Positions 55,186 through 63,999 of a DNA stretch of 64,000 bases are shown piece by piece. The DNA is from CAVSRC01 sp963732845 (GTDB lineage Bacteria > Pseudomonadota > Alphaproteobacteria > Rhizobiales > Kaistiaceae). Numbering within the stretch: position 1 is the stretch's first letter; every line of letters starts with the position of its first letter. The translations under genes were made by a program, and so were the position numbers. The notes under the pieces were generated by a model, which was given only the letters and a program-made list of their open reading frames with translations, had not been told where the DNA came from and searched no databases. The stretch is from positions 55,174-119,173 of the forward strand of contig CAVTBE010000003.1 of the NCBI GenBank assembly GCA_963732845.1, in the 5' to 3' direction.

Positions 55186-55716
55186 CTACAGGCTCGGCTT
55201 GCCGAAGCCGATGACGCCCGACAGGACCTGCTGCAGGAAGCTCTGGTCGGAACCGCCGGTCGGCGTCGTACGCGAGATGAAGTCGAACACCTTGCCGTCC
55301 TTCAGGCCGTAATTGGCGACGTGATCGACCTGGTCCTTGTCGTTGAAATAGACGGCCACGACACGCTGGTCGATGACCTTCTCGGGCATGAAGGCGACCG
55401 GACGCTGGCGCGTCTGGCTGATGTAGTAGAAGACGTCGTTGCCGTAATTGGCCGAGGTCGAGGGCGAGCCCAGCGCGATGAGCACCTGCTCCTTGCTGGA
55501 GCCCGGCGGCACCTGTTCCAGCGCCATGGGCGACACCACATAGCCGTGCTGGGTGGTCTCGGCGACCCCGGTGAACGCGCCGGCACTGCCGGCGCCGGTG
55601 GCACCGCAGCCGGCAAGGCCGAGAAGCACCGTCAGTGCGGCGCCCGCCGCTAAGGTGGCCCGCAGACGCCCGGAAATCGAAGAGACGCCGTTGTTTCCGT
55701 ATCCGTCCTTGGTCAT
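55186..55716 (-). CDS. bamE: Outer membrane protein assembly factor BamE
   Basis: 176 residues: lipoprotein signal with lipobox LAGC (AALTVLLGLAGCGAT), then the BamE/SmpA domain (VPPGSSKEQVLIALGSPSTSANYGNDVFYYIS; VVAVYFNDKDQVDHVANYGL). BamE is the small lipoprotein of the BAM complex that inserts outer membrane proteins. The long form with a serine/glycine-rich start is usual in Rhizobiales. Divergent from the CBP3 gene. Confidence 0.9.
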   Translation of the reverse strand: MTKDGYGNNGVSSISGRLRATLAAGAALTVLLGLAGCGATGAGSAGAFTGVAETTQHGYVVSPMALEQVPPGSSKEQVLIALGSPSTSANYGNDVFYYISQTRQRPVAFMPEKVIDQRVVAVYFNDKDQVDHVANYGLKDGKVFDFISRTTPTGGSDQSFLQQVLSGVIGFGKPSL

Positions 55717-55921
55717 TCCGCCCGGTCCCGTCCTGCTTTTTGTCGCCCCGGCTCAGCCCGCGACGCCAACCCGCATGCGCCGACAGAAGCTTCAGCATGA
55801 TCGTGTCGGAAACGTGGTATCCCGCGCCGATAACCGCCATGGCCTACCCTGCCGAAGCGCCGCTTGCAACGGGTCCCGGCGTGGAGGAGTGTCGGAAGGC
55901 TAACCGGAGGGAACGCTCACC

Positions 55922-56470
55922 TTGTTCGCACGCCTGTTCCGTGCCGACCGAGCGGCCGAAACCGCCGCCCAGGCGGTCTATGATGCCATCGTCGCCCAGG
56001 CCCGGGCGCCGGCGCTCTACGCGCTCCTTGGCGTGCCCGATTCGGTCACCGGCCGCTTCGAAATGGTAGTCTTGCACACGGTTCTGGTTATCGAACGGCT
56101 GCGCCGCGAGGGACCTGCGGGTGCCGAGCTCGGTCAGCACGTCTTCGACCGGTTCTGCCGCGACATGGACCGGTCGCTGCGCGAGCTGGGCTTCGGCGAT
56201 CTCGGCGTCCCCAAGCGCATGAAAAAACTGGGGGAAAGCTTCTACGGGCGGGCTGAGGCTTATGGCCGCATGCTGGGCGACCGCGCCGGGCTGGCGGCGG
56301 CGATCGCCCGTAACGTGTTCCCCGACAGCGCCACAACCGCCAGTGCCGGCCGGCTGGCCGACTATGCCATGGCAAGTGCAGCGTCGCTGGCCGAGGCGTC
56401 GTTCGCGCGAATTGGCGAGGGCGCGCTGGCGTTTCCCGATCCGGCCGGTTTCGCGGAGGCCGAGACATGA
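55922..56470 (+). CDS. Ubiquinol-cytochrome c chaperone family protein (CBP3-like)
   Basis: 182 residues. ALYALLGVPDSVTGRFEMVVLHTVLVIERLRR and HVFDRFCRDMDRSLRELGFGDLGVPKRMKKLGESFYGRAEAY are the CBP3/UQCC signature. Mitochondrial CBP3 helps assemble cytochrome bc1; a like role is inferred. The only suitable start is TTG 55922 (MFARLFRAD), after GGAGGGAACG. Overlaps the DUF177 gene by 4 bases. Confidence 0.85.
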   Translation: MFARLFRADRAAETAAQAVYDAIVAQARAPALYALLGVPDSVTGRFEMVVLHTVLVIERLRREGPAGAELGQHVFDRFCRDMDRSLRELGFGDLGVPKRMKKLGESFYGRAEAYGRMLGDRAGLAAAIARNVFPDSATTASAGRLADYAMASAASLAEASFARIGEGALAFPDPAGFAEAET

Positions 56471-57016
56471 ACGACCATGCCATCCTGTCCCATCCCTACG
56501 ACACCGCCCGCCTGCCGGCGGCGGGAACCGCGGTGACCATCGATGCCGGCGCCGGCGAGCGCGTCGCCCTTGCCGAGGCCTACGATTTGCTGGCGGTGGG
56601 CGGGCTTTCGGCCACCGTCACGCTGACGCCGGCCGGCGGCGGCATGGTGAGCGTCGCCGGCCGCGTCGTTGCGGACATCGTCCAGGCCTGCGTCGTCAGC
56701 CTGGAACCGGTGCCCCAGCACATCGACGAACCGTTCCAGATGAATTTCGTGCCGGCCGAATTCGGCGGCGGCCCGGGCAGCCGCGCCGCCCGCCCGGGAG
56801 GTGGCGATCAATCCGGAAGCGCCCGATCCGCCCGAGGTGATAGCGGGCACCACGGTCGATCTCGGCGCGCTTGTCGAAGAAATGTTCGTGCTCGCCATCG
56901 ACCCCTATCCGCGCGCGCCGGGGGCGGAATTGCCCGCCGTCGGCAGCGATACCGCGGAATCGGAGGAGGAATTGCCCTTTGCCGTGCTGCGCGAGGTCAT
57001 GCGGACCAGAAAATGA
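56467..57016 (+). CDS. DUF177 (YceD-like) protein with one apparent +1 frameshift
   Basis: About 182 residues after correction. The first part (DIVQACVVSLEPVPQHIDEPFQMNFVP) holds the DUF177 core motif with its cysteine; the C-terminal part (VAINPEAPDPPEVIAGTTVDLGALVEEMFVLAIDPYPRAPG) is in the next frame. One extra G in the CCGGGAG run at 56796-56798 explains the shift. YceD is linked to 23S rRNA maturation or plsX-fab operons. The neighbours CBP3 and plsX are the standard context. Confidence 0.82.
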
Positions 57017-57143
57017 TGGCCGCGGTTGTCCACCGCAGGGTCTTTGTCTGGCACGGCTAAGCCTGTAATGTGCGCCGGCTTTCGCGCGGGGACACGCGGC
57101 GCCAGCCGCGAATCAACGAAAACACGAGAAGCGCAGAGGCTCG

Positions 57144-58205
57144 ATGGCGGGAACGATCACGGCATCGCTTGATGTCATGGGCGGCGACAAGGGCGCCGAG
57201 GTAGTGCTGCCGGGTGCCGACCTGGTGCTTCGCCATCACCAGGGCATACGTTTCCGTCTCTTCGGCGACCAGGCCGTGGTCCTGCCGCTGCTCGACCAGT
57301 ATCCGCGCCTCAAGGCCGCCTCCGACTTCGAGCATTGCGAGGTGGTCGTGCGTGGCGAGGACAAGCCCAGCCAGGCGCTCCGCCGCGGGCGCGGCAAGTC
57401 GAGCATGTGGCGCGCCATCGAGGCGATCAAACAGGGCGCCGGCTTCGCTGTCTCGGCCGGCAATACCGGTGCGTTGATGGCCATGGCGCTGTTCTGCCTG
57501 CGCGGTGAGAACGACATCGACCGGCCGGCAATCGCCGGCATCTGGCCGACGCTGAAGGGCGAGGCGGTGGTGCTCGACATTGGCGCCACGATCGGCGCCA
57601 ACGCCGAGCAGCTGTTCGAATATGCGGTGATGGGCGCGGCGATGGCCCGTGCCCTGTTCGACAAGGAGCGGCCGACCGTCGGCCTGCTCAACATCGGCGT
57701 CGAGGAGATCAAGGGGATCGAGGAAATCCGCCTCGCCGGCCAGATGCTCAAGGAATCCGAGCTGCCCTATCTGGAATATCTCGGCTTCGTCGAGGGCGAC
57801 GACATCGGCAAGGGCACCACCGATGTGGTGGTGACCGAGGGCTTCGCCGGCAACATCGCCCTCAAGGCTGCCGAAGGCACGGCCCGGCAGATGACCTCCT
57901 ATCTACGCCAGGCCATGGGCGCCAGTCTGAGCGCCCGCATCGGCTATCTGCTGGCGCGTGGCGCCTTCAACCGGCTCCGCCACAGAATGGACCCGCGACG
58001 CAGCAACGGCGGTGCCTTCCTCGGGCTCGGCGGGCTGGTGATCAAGAGCCACGGCGGGACCGACGCCGAGGGGTTCGCCGCGGCCATCGAAATCGGCTAC
58101 AGCATGGCGAAGAGCGGCGTCGTCGAGAAGATCAACAAGGACCTGTCAGCGCACCGCCAGGCGGTTGCAGCCGCCGATACGGTCGCCAAGACGGGTGCGA
58201 TGTGA
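57144..58205 (+). CDS. plsX: Phosphate acyltransferase PlsX
   Basis: 353 residues. SLDVMGGDKGAEVVLPGADL at the start, VSAGNTGALMAMALF, and GFAGNIALKAAEGTA are hallmarks of PlsX, which turns acyl-ACP into acyl-phosphate for phosphatidic acid synthesis. Overlaps fabH by 4 bases (GTGA). Confidence 0.95.
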   Translation: MAGTITASLDVMGGDKGAEVVLPGADLVLRHHQGIRFRLFGDQAVVLPLLDQYPRLKAASDFEHCEVVVRGEDKPSQALRRGRGKSSMWRAIEAIKQGAGFAVSAGNTGALMAMALFCLRGENDIDRPAIAGIWPTLKGEAVVLDIGATIGANAEQLFEYAVMGAAMARALFDKERPTVGLLNIGVEEIKGIEEIRLAGQMLKESELPYLEYLGFVEGDDIGKGTTDVVVTEGFAGNIALKAAEGTARQMTSYLRQAMGASLSARIGYLLARGAFNRLRHRMDPRRSNGGAFLGLGGLVIKSHGGTDAEGFAAAIEIGYSMAKSGVVEKINKDLSAHRQAVAAADTVAKTGAM

Positions 58206-59179
58206 GCAAGTTGCGTTCGGTTGTTCTGGGTGTCGGTGGATACCTGCCCGAAAAAATCCTCACCAATGACGATCTGGCCAGGATGGTCGACACCACCGAT
58301 GCGTGGATCCGCCAGCGCACCGGCATCGCCGAGCGCCATATCGCCGCCGATGGCGAGCTGACCTCGGACCTCGCTGCGGCGGCGGCCCGGGCAGCGCTCG
58401 ACCAGGCGGGTGTGTCGGCCGACGACATCGACCTGATCGTGCTTGCCACCTCGACCCCGGACAACACCTTTCCGGCCGCCGCTGTGGCCGTGCAGGAGAA
58501 GCTCGGAATGACCTCCGGCGCCGCCTTCGACGTGCAGGCGGTGTGCTCCGGCTTCGTCTATGCGCTCACCATGACCGACGCCATGATCCGCGCCGGCCAC
58601 GCGCGCAAGGCGCTGGTCATCGGCGCCGAGACCTTTTCCCGCCTGCTCGACTGGACCGACCGGACGACCTGCGTCCTGTTTGGAGACGGGGCAGGGGCCG
58701 TGGTACTGGCGGCCGAGGAGCAGCCGGGCACCTCGGCCGACCGCGGGCTGCTGACCGCGCACCTGCGCTCCGACGGCCGCCACAAGCTTCAGCTCTATGT
58801 CGACGGCGGGCCGTCGTCGACCGGCACTGTCGGCCACCTGCGCATGGAAGGGCGCGAGGTGTTCAAATACGCCATCACCGCGATCGGCGACGTCATCCAG
58901 GACGCATTCCGCGCCACCGGCATAGCGCCCGACGACATCGACTGGTTTGTGCCCCATCAGGCCAACATTCGCATCATCGACGGCAGCGCCAAGAAGTTCG
59001 GAATTCCCGAGGAGAAGGTGGTCAAGACGGTGGCGCAGCACGGCAACACCTCGGCCGCGTCGATCCCGCTGGCCTTGTCGGTGGCGAGCGCCGACGGACG
59101 CATCAAACGCGGCGATCTGGTGCTTCTGGAAGCGATGGGCGGCGGGTTCACCTGGGGGTCGGCGATTCTGCGCTGGTGA
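58202..59179 (+). CDS. fabH: 3-oxoacyl-ACP synthase III
   Basis: 325 residues. The catalytic triad is seen as Cys in DVQAVCSGF, His in WFVPHQANIRI and Asn in GNTSAASIPLAL. FabH makes the first condensation of acetyl-CoA with malonyl-ACP. GTG start overlapping the plsX stop. Followed by ihfA after 150 bases. Confidence 0.95.
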   Translation: MSKLRSVVLGVGGYLPEKILTNDDLARMVDTTDAWIRQRTGIAERHIAADGELTSDLAAAAARAALDQAGVSADDIDLIVLATSTPDNTFPAAAVAVQEKLGMTSGAAFDVQAVCSGFVYALTMTDAMIRAGHARKALVIGAETFSRLLDWTDRTTCVLFGDGAGAVVLAAEEQPGTSADRGLLTAHLRSDGRHKLQLYVDGGPSSTGTVGHLRMEGREVFKYAITAIGDVIQDAFRATGIAPDDIDWFVPHQANIRIIDGSAKKFGIPEEKVVKTVAQHGNTSAASIPLALSVASADGRIKRGDLVLLEAMGGGFTWGSAILRW

Positions 59180-59329
59180 CCATTCCCCCATATGAGGTGG
59201 CCGCCGGGTTGCGTGGACGGCTGTCGAACAGTTGATTCCCTGTTGCCGACGCAATAGGCTATCGCATTGGATTGATGGCGAGATTACGCCAAGACAGCGG
59301 CAATCCCTCGGGGGGAAACAATCGGGGCC

Positions 59330-59659
59330 ATGGCGGGCAAGACGGTAACTCGGGCCGATCTCTGTGAGGCGGTCTACCAGGCGGTGGGACTGTCCCGGAC
59401 GGAATCGGCTGACCTTGTCGAGCTGGTACTGGATGAGATCAGCGACCGCATCGTCGCCGGCGAGGCGGTGAAGCTGTCGTCGTTCGGCTCCTTCATCGTG
59501 CGCAAGAAGGGCGAGCGCGTTGGCCGCAATCCGAAGACCGGCGAGGAAGTGCCGATATCACCGCGGCGGGTGATGGTCTTCAAGCCGAGCAACGTTCTCA
59601 AACAAAAAATCAATCAGGCGCTCATCGACGGTGGCAGCCGGGAGGAAAGCGACCAATGA
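59330..59659 (+). CDS. ihfA: Integration host factor subunit alpha
   Basis: 109 residues. KTVTRADLCEAVYQAVGLSR and the arm GRNPKTGEEVPISPRRVMVFKPSN are the IHF-alpha signature, with the DNA-bending proline loop. IHF bends DNA at specific sites. Stands between fabH and the MerR gene, as in other Rhizobiales. Confidence 0.95.
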   Translation: MAGKTVTRADLCEAVYQAVGLSRTESADLVELVLDEISDRIVAGEAVKLSSFGSFIVRKKGERVGRNPKTGEEVPISPRRVMVFKPSNVLKQKINQALIDGGSREESDQ

Positions 59660-59698
59660 CGACCGCGCCCGCGGCGGGCGCGACAATGGGAATGAACA

Positions 59699-60232
59699 GT
59701 GTCAAAGGGGCCAGACGCGTTCAGGACAATCAGTGAGGTCGCGGGCGAATTGAGCCTGCCGCAGCATGTGCTGCGGTTCTGGGAAACCCGCTTCGCTCAG
59801 ATCAAGCCGCTCAAACGCGGCGGCGGTCGCCGCTATTATCGGCCCGACGATGTCGAGCTTTTGCGCGGTATCCGCCATCTCCTCTACGGCGAGGGCTATA
59901 CCATTCGTGGCGTCCAGCGCATCCTCAAGGAGCAGGGCGCGCGCTTCGTCATCGCGAGCGGCCGCGGCGAGATGCCGACCATGGTGCGGGGCGGCAGCGA
60001 CGACGCGGATGCGCTGCACGATTCCGTTGCTGTGGAGCTGAACGGCGACCACGATATCGCGGCCTTGGCCGACAGCGATCCGCGCGGCGGCTATGTCCCG
60101 TCGGCCAACGGCGGCGCCAGAATGTCGGCCCAGGGGGCGGCAACGCGGCTTTCCGAGGGCGAGAAGGAGCGCCTGCAGGCGACCCTCGGCGTCCTGCTCG
60201 AATTGAAGCGCCTGCTCGATCAGTCGCGCTAG
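59699..60232 (+). CDS. MerR-family transcriptional regulator
   Basis: 177 residues. The N-terminal MerR helix-turn-helix is FRTISEVAGELSLPQHVLRFWETRFAQIKPLKRGGGRRYYRPDDV, spread over residues 8-53, followed by LLRGIRHLLYGEGYTIRGVQRILKEQG. The C-terminal half is variable. GTG start. No metal-binding cysteines are seen, so it is not a mercury-type sensor. Position after ihfA is conserved in Rhizobiales. Confidence 0.9.
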   Translation: MSKGPDAFRTISEVAGELSLPQHVLRFWETRFAQIKPLKRGGGRRYYRPDDVELLRGIRHLLYGEGYTIRGVQRILKEQGARFVIASGRGEMPTMVRGGSDDADALHDSVAVELNGDHDIAALADSDPRGGYVPSANGGARMSAQGAATRLSEGEKERLQATLGVLLELKRLLDQSR

Positions 60233-60316
60233 CGCTGGCAAAAGACGCTGAATCCGCGCCGACAAAGGTCTAGCGCGTTGCACGGCGGCGCCGGCGCCCA
60301 TATAGTCCGCGCCGGT

Positions 60317-60393
<77 letters not shown>

Positions 60394-60426
60394 GGTTCCC
60401 TGAAGACATGGCCGCCATCGGCCGTC

Positions 60427-60502
60427 GCGCCCGTAGCTCAGTGGACAGAGCGTCGCGCTTCGAACGCGAAGGTCGGGAGTTCGATACTCTCCGGGCGCGC
60501 CA
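60427..60502 (+). tRNA. tRNA-Arg (anticodon TCG)
   Basis: 76 bases. Acceptor GCGCCCG pairs with CGGGCGC; D arm AGCTCAGTGGACAGAGC; anticodon arm TCGCG-CTTCGAA-CGCGA gives anticodon TCG (reads CGA); T arm GGGAGTTCGATACTCTC; CCA is encoded. Its 3' end is the start of a near-repeat found 114 bases downstream. Confidence 0.93.
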
Positions 60503-60632
60503 ATCTTTCGCTCACGCCAGGCTCACTGCGTTCGCCGGCTGCGCGAGGGCGGCCTGACCGGCCGGGCCGCACTTGCGGCCTTGGCGTGTGCGAAGTTGCT
60601 CCTTCGAAGCGCGCCATTATTCGCTCACGCCA
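60495..60632 (+). repeat. Direct near-repeat of the tRNA-Arg 3' end
   Basis: GCGCGCCAATCTTTCGCTCACGCCA at 60495-60519 starts inside the tRNA-Arg acceptor end; a close copy, GCGCGCCATTATTCGCTCACGCCA, lies at 60609-60632. Such 3'-tRNA repeats mark integration sites of mobile elements, though only about 115 bases separate them and no integrase is present. It may also be a partial tRNA 3' duplicate. Confidence 0.45.
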
Positions 60633-60797
60633 AACGCACCCCGACGGAGCCCGACCCGGTCGGCTTGCCTTGCGTCAGATGGTCCCTCCCCGGAGTGCTC
60701 CAATGGGCCCCTTAGTCAGATAGACTGGGGGGAGTGCATACCGCGTTCGTTCATCTCAGCATTAGTCTTCGAGCTATTCGGATGAAGGAGCAGCAAG

Positions 60798-61322
60798 ATG
60801 CATGGAAATATCGACAGAGTCCTCGCATGTGCGGCCGCAAGCGTTGCCATGATCTCGCTTGGCCTGAATGGTGCGGAAGCGCGGGACTACACACGCTCCT
60901 GCACTGCAACGATCGGCATCAACGCACAAAGCCCCACCGGTGAGCGACTGAGAGGCGCGTCATACCGCTTCAGCGGCCAGGGAACGGTGGGGTACTTCGC
61001 ACCGAACACGGCACGGGAACGCGCCCGCAGAAATATCGACGAATGCATCGACGCGGCCTGGGCGCACCGCTACGGAACCAGCCGCCCGAGCGCCTGCACC
61101 GAGAGCAACCAGGTCTACAGCTATCCCTTCTACGGCTTGCATTTCGGCGTCCAGCAGGCCGTCTGCCTGACCAATCGTGGACGGGAACAGATCTTCGTCG
61201 ATGTGAACGTGCAATTCAGCGGTGACACCGGCTGTACGCTGCGCACCAACTCCTGGAACAGGGTCGTAACCCAGGGCTACACCATCAATTGCCCGGATTA
61301 CGACGAGGGGCCTCGGCACTAG
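60798..61322 (+). CDS. Secreted protein of unknown function
   Basis: 174 residues with a signal peptide (MHGNIDRVLACAAASVAMIS, cleavage near GAEARD). The mature protein has six or more cysteines (RSCTATIG; NIDECIDAAW; PSACTESN; QAVCLTN; TGCTLRT; INCPDYD), suggesting disulfides. GAAGGAG lies near the ATG. No family recognised. The 295-base gap before it holds no supported gene apart from the tRNA near-repeat. Confidence 0.65.
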   Translation: MHGNIDRVLACAAASVAMISLGLNGAEARDYTRSCTATIGINAQSPTGERLRGASYRFSGQGTVGYFAPNTARERARRNIDECIDAAWAHRYGTSRPSACTESNQVYSYPFYGLHFGVQQAVCLTNRGREQIFVDVNVQFSGDTGCTLRTNSWNRVVTQGYTINCPDYDEGPRH

Positions 61323-61436
61323 CCGTCGCACGGACCCCGTCAGGGCGGGTTTCGCACCGCCGCCCGCTGGCTCTGCGGGGCGGCTGAGGGTCAGGCTACG
61401 CTTGCGGCCTGCGGCAGGACGGCCGTTCCGCCGCTC

Positions 61437-62021
61437 TCATGAATGCGGATCGCGGCCGGCGGCGATCATCAGGTGGTGCGCCTGATGGTGGCTGCCTTTC
61501 GCCAGGACGCCGATGAAGCCCAGCGCCTTGACCTGCATGATATCGCGAGCATCGGCGACCCTGACGATCAGCGCGGCGCCGTTCGGAATCTCCGAGGGCT
61601 CGTAGGTCCATCCGCCGACGCCATTCATGACCTGGGCATGGGCAAAGACCATGCGGCGGATGGAGCCGACGATCGGGCCGTCTCCGGTCGCCAGGAAACG
61701 GACGCCGCTTTCGGTGTCTTCGCTGGTTGCATGGGCACCAAGCGTGACATTGTCCATGTCGATGAGGTGCTCGCGCAGCGCCTCGATGTTCACCTTCGAC
61801 CAGTCGGTCTGCGGATCGGCCTCGAGCATCGCCACGATTTCCTGGATTGCGGCAAAGGCCGCCTGGCCGCCCTCGCGCGGAACGGCGGCTTGATCCTGGC
61901 TCATCGCGGCATGGGCCTGATGCTGCATGGCGGGCATCTGGCCGGGATCGCCGGCCGCTTCTCCGGCCCATGCATGGGACGCTATGACGACCGCCGCAGC
62001 GGCAAAGGCGAGATGTTTCAT
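61437..62021 (-). CDS. Secreted protein of unknown function, divergent from a Crp/Fnr gene
   Basis: 194 residues: signal peptide MKHLAFAAAAVVIASHAWAG, a His/Met/Gln-rich stretch (MPAMQHQAHAAMSQDQ), then a soluble domain (IQEIVAMLEADPQTDWSKVNIEALREHLIDMDNVTLGA). The His- and Met-rich segment and the end KGSHHQAHHLMIAAG might bind metal such as copper, an inference from composition. It shares its promoter region with the opposite Crp/Fnr gene. Confidence 0.68.
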   Translation of the reverse strand: MKHLAFAAAAVVIASHAWAGEAAGDPGQMPAMQHQAHAAMSQDQAAVPREGGQAAFAAIQEIVAMLEADPQTDWSKVNIEALREHLIDMDNVTLGAHATSEDTESGVRFLATGDGPIVGSIRRMVFAHAQVMNGVGGWTYEPSEIPNGAALIVRVADARDIMQVKALGFIGVLAKGSHHQAHHLMIAAGRDPHS

Positions 62022-62081
62022 GGGTGAGGTCTTTCCCGTTTGGCTGGCTGGCTTCCAGGATCGCATCCGGGCGATCGACAT

Positions 62082-62101
62082 GACATGATAGCTATCATGT
62101 C
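62082..62101. promoter_or_regulatory. Perfect 20-bp palindrome in the divergent promoter region
   Basis: GACATGATAG followed by CTATCATGTC is an exact palindrome lying between the minus-strand secreted-protein gene and the Crp/Fnr gene, and covering the latter's likely start codon. A symmetric site here is what an autoregulating dimeric Crp/Fnr protein would bind. Its sequence is not the classic TTGAT-ATCAA Fnr or TGTGA-TCACA Crp box. Confidence 0.7.
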
Positions 62102-62633
62102 GCTTGAGATGACTCACCTGCTGAAGGCCCTGCGCTCCGCCGAGCGCCGTCTGCCCGAGGGCGGCCTCCTGTTCCATAGAGGCGATCCCGTCACCAGCCT
62201 GTTTCTTGTTCTCGAGGGAACGATCGAGCTCACGCGTCATCAGGCGGATGGCGGCATGGTGGTCCTGCAGCGGGCGTCGCAGAATGCCGTCCTGGCCGAA
62301 GCGTCGCTCTTCTCCGAGCGCTATCATTGCGACGCATTTGCCGCCTCGCCCTCCATCGTGCTCGCCGTGCCGATGGCCGATGTGCGCTCAAGGCTCGCCC
62401 GTTCGCCCGCATTTGCCGAGGCGTGGGCCGAGTATCTGGCGCACGAGGTGCAGGCAGCCCGATTGCGCAGCGAAATCCTGTCGCTCAGAACGGTCGCCGC
62501 GCGGCTCGACGCATGGCTGCTGTCGCATGGAGAACGCCTGCCGGCGAAAGGCGAGTGGAAATCTCTGGCGCATCAGATCGGCGTCAGTCCCGAAGCGCTT
62601 TATCGCGAACTTGCCCGGCGCAATGCCGGATAG
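62097..62633 (+). CDS. Crp/Fnr-family transcriptional regulator
   Basis: 178 residues: an N-terminal cyclic-nucleotide-binding-type beta-roll (RLPEGGLLFHRGDPVTSLFLVLEGTIELTRHQADGG spread over residues 13-48; AVLAEASLFSERYHCDAFA) and a C-terminal helix-turn-helix (GEWKSLAHQIGVSPEALYRELARRNAG). No Fnr-type cysteines, so not an oxygen sensor of the Fe-S kind. Short for the superfamily. Starts at ATG 62085, 62097 or 62109 are all possible; the first two lie in the palindrome. Confidence 0.82.
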   Translation: MSLEMTHLLKALRSAERRLPEGGLLFHRGDPVTSLFLVLEGTIELTRHQADGGMVVLQRASQNAVLAEASLFSERYHCDAFAASPSIVLAVPMADVRSRLARSPAFAEAWAEYLAHEVQAARLRSEILSLRTVAARLDAWLLSHGERLPAKGEWKSLAHQIGVSPEALYRELARRNAG

Positions 62634-62934
62634 CGTTCGTCGGGCGGTTGGCGCCCGCCGGGTTCCAGAGCCTTTCACGGTCAGATGGGATCAATTCCGC
62701 TTCTCGACCGGCGCAGCGATCCAGCGTCGAGACCGGCGAAGGGCGATGTGGGGCATCGGTCGAGCCGGGATCGGCGCTGAGCGCCCACCGGTCGGAAACC
62801 CGAAGGGACGGGCGCTTTTGCACCACTATCGTCGCCGTCGGTCTGGCCGTACCCGGGTACGACCGTCGCCCGCCGGCTTGATCCTGTCGCAAAATCGTTC
62901 CGTCGGAATGGCTCTATCTGAGTCGAAAAAGGCT
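62634..62934. other. Gene-less region before the IS element
   Basis: About 300 bases with no supported gene. Several open frames cross it but none shows family similarity or good start signals. It ends at the left inverted repeat of the IS481-type element. Confidence 0.5.
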
Positions 62935-63999
62935 CTAGCTGTGAGCTTTCAACAGGTTGTCCATCCGGTCCCGAGCGAGGAAGCTGGAGTTGCGAAGCTG
63001 CAGCGAGCCCTCGGAGGAGGACCGGATGAAGGTGCACAAGAATGCCCGTCTGACGCCGCATAGTCAGCCGATCTGGTGCAGCGCGTAGAGGCCGGGCAGC
63101 CCATGGCAGCGGTTGCCACGGCTTTCGGCGTGTCGGTGCGCACGGTGCGCAAATGGGTCGAGCGCTTCCGCCGCGAGGGGCCGGAGGGGCTGAAGGACCG
63201 CTCATCACGGCCGCATAGGCTGCACCAGCCGACGCCGGAGGCAGTCGTCGCCGAAGTGGAGCGGCTGCGCCGGCAACGCTGGACCGGCAAGCAGATCGCG
63301 GCCGAGCTCGGTATCTCGCCGGCCACCGTCAGCCGCATCCTCCGGCGTCTCGGACTGAACCGCATCGCCGCGCTGGAGCCGGCCGAGCCGGTGCGCCGCT
63401 ACGAGCGCCAGCACCCCGGCGAACTGATCCATATCGACATCAAGAAGCTCGGCCGTTTCGACCGGGTCGGCCACCGCATCACCGGCGACCGTCGGCGCCA
63501 GAGCTCAAGGCGAGGCGTCCGGCAGGGCAAGACCTGGGGCGTGGCTGGAGTTCGTCCATGTCTCAATCGATGATGCCTCGCGCCTGGCCTTCTCGCAGAT
63601 CCTGCCCGACGAGAAGAAGGCGAGCGCCGTCGCCTTCTTGCGTGCCGCCGTCGCCTACTATGCAAGCCTCGGCGTCACCGTCGCCCGCGTCATGACCGAC
63701 AACGGCGCCTGCTACAAAGCCCACGCCTTCCGCGATGCCTGCCGCGATCTCGGCCTGCGCCACATCAGGACCAGGCCCTATACACCGAAGACCAACGGCA
63801 AGGCCGAGCGCCTCATCCAAACCGCACTGAGGGAGTGGGCCTATGCCCAGGCCTACCCGACGTCCGACCACCGCGGCAACGAGCTGCCGCGCTGGCTACA
63901 CCGTTACAATTGGCACCGTCCCCACGGCAGCCTAAACTCCAAACCGCCATCAGCAGGCTGGCTCTCACCAGGAACAACCTGTTGAGGCTCCACAGCTAG
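62935..63999 (+). mobile_element. IS481-family insertion sequence (about 1.07 kb)
   Basis: Left end CTAGCTGTGAGCTTTCAAC (from 62935) is matched by an inverted right end CTAGCTGTGGAGCCTCAAC (reading back from 63999), continuing AGGTTGT in both. The element contains a transposase of the IS481 type. It runs to the edge of the window, so target duplications could not be checked fully. Confidence 0.85.
63026..63999 (+). pseudogene. IS481-family transposase, multiply frameshifted
   Basis: The N-terminal helix-turn-helix (RVEAGQPMAAVATAFGVSVRTVRKWVERF), DDE-type catalytic domain (HIDIKKLGRFDRVGHRITGDR; FVHVSIDDASRLAFSQIL; VTVARVMTDNGACYKAHAF) and ending (KTNGKAERLIQTALREWAYA; HGSLNSKPP) are all recognisable. 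The frame is broken near 63070 (one base short, after MKVHKNARLTPHS), near 63500-63540 (one extra base) and near 63950 (one base short). The catalytic Asp, Asp and Glu are still readable. Because changes go in both directions, decay is plausible here. Confidence 0.85.
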
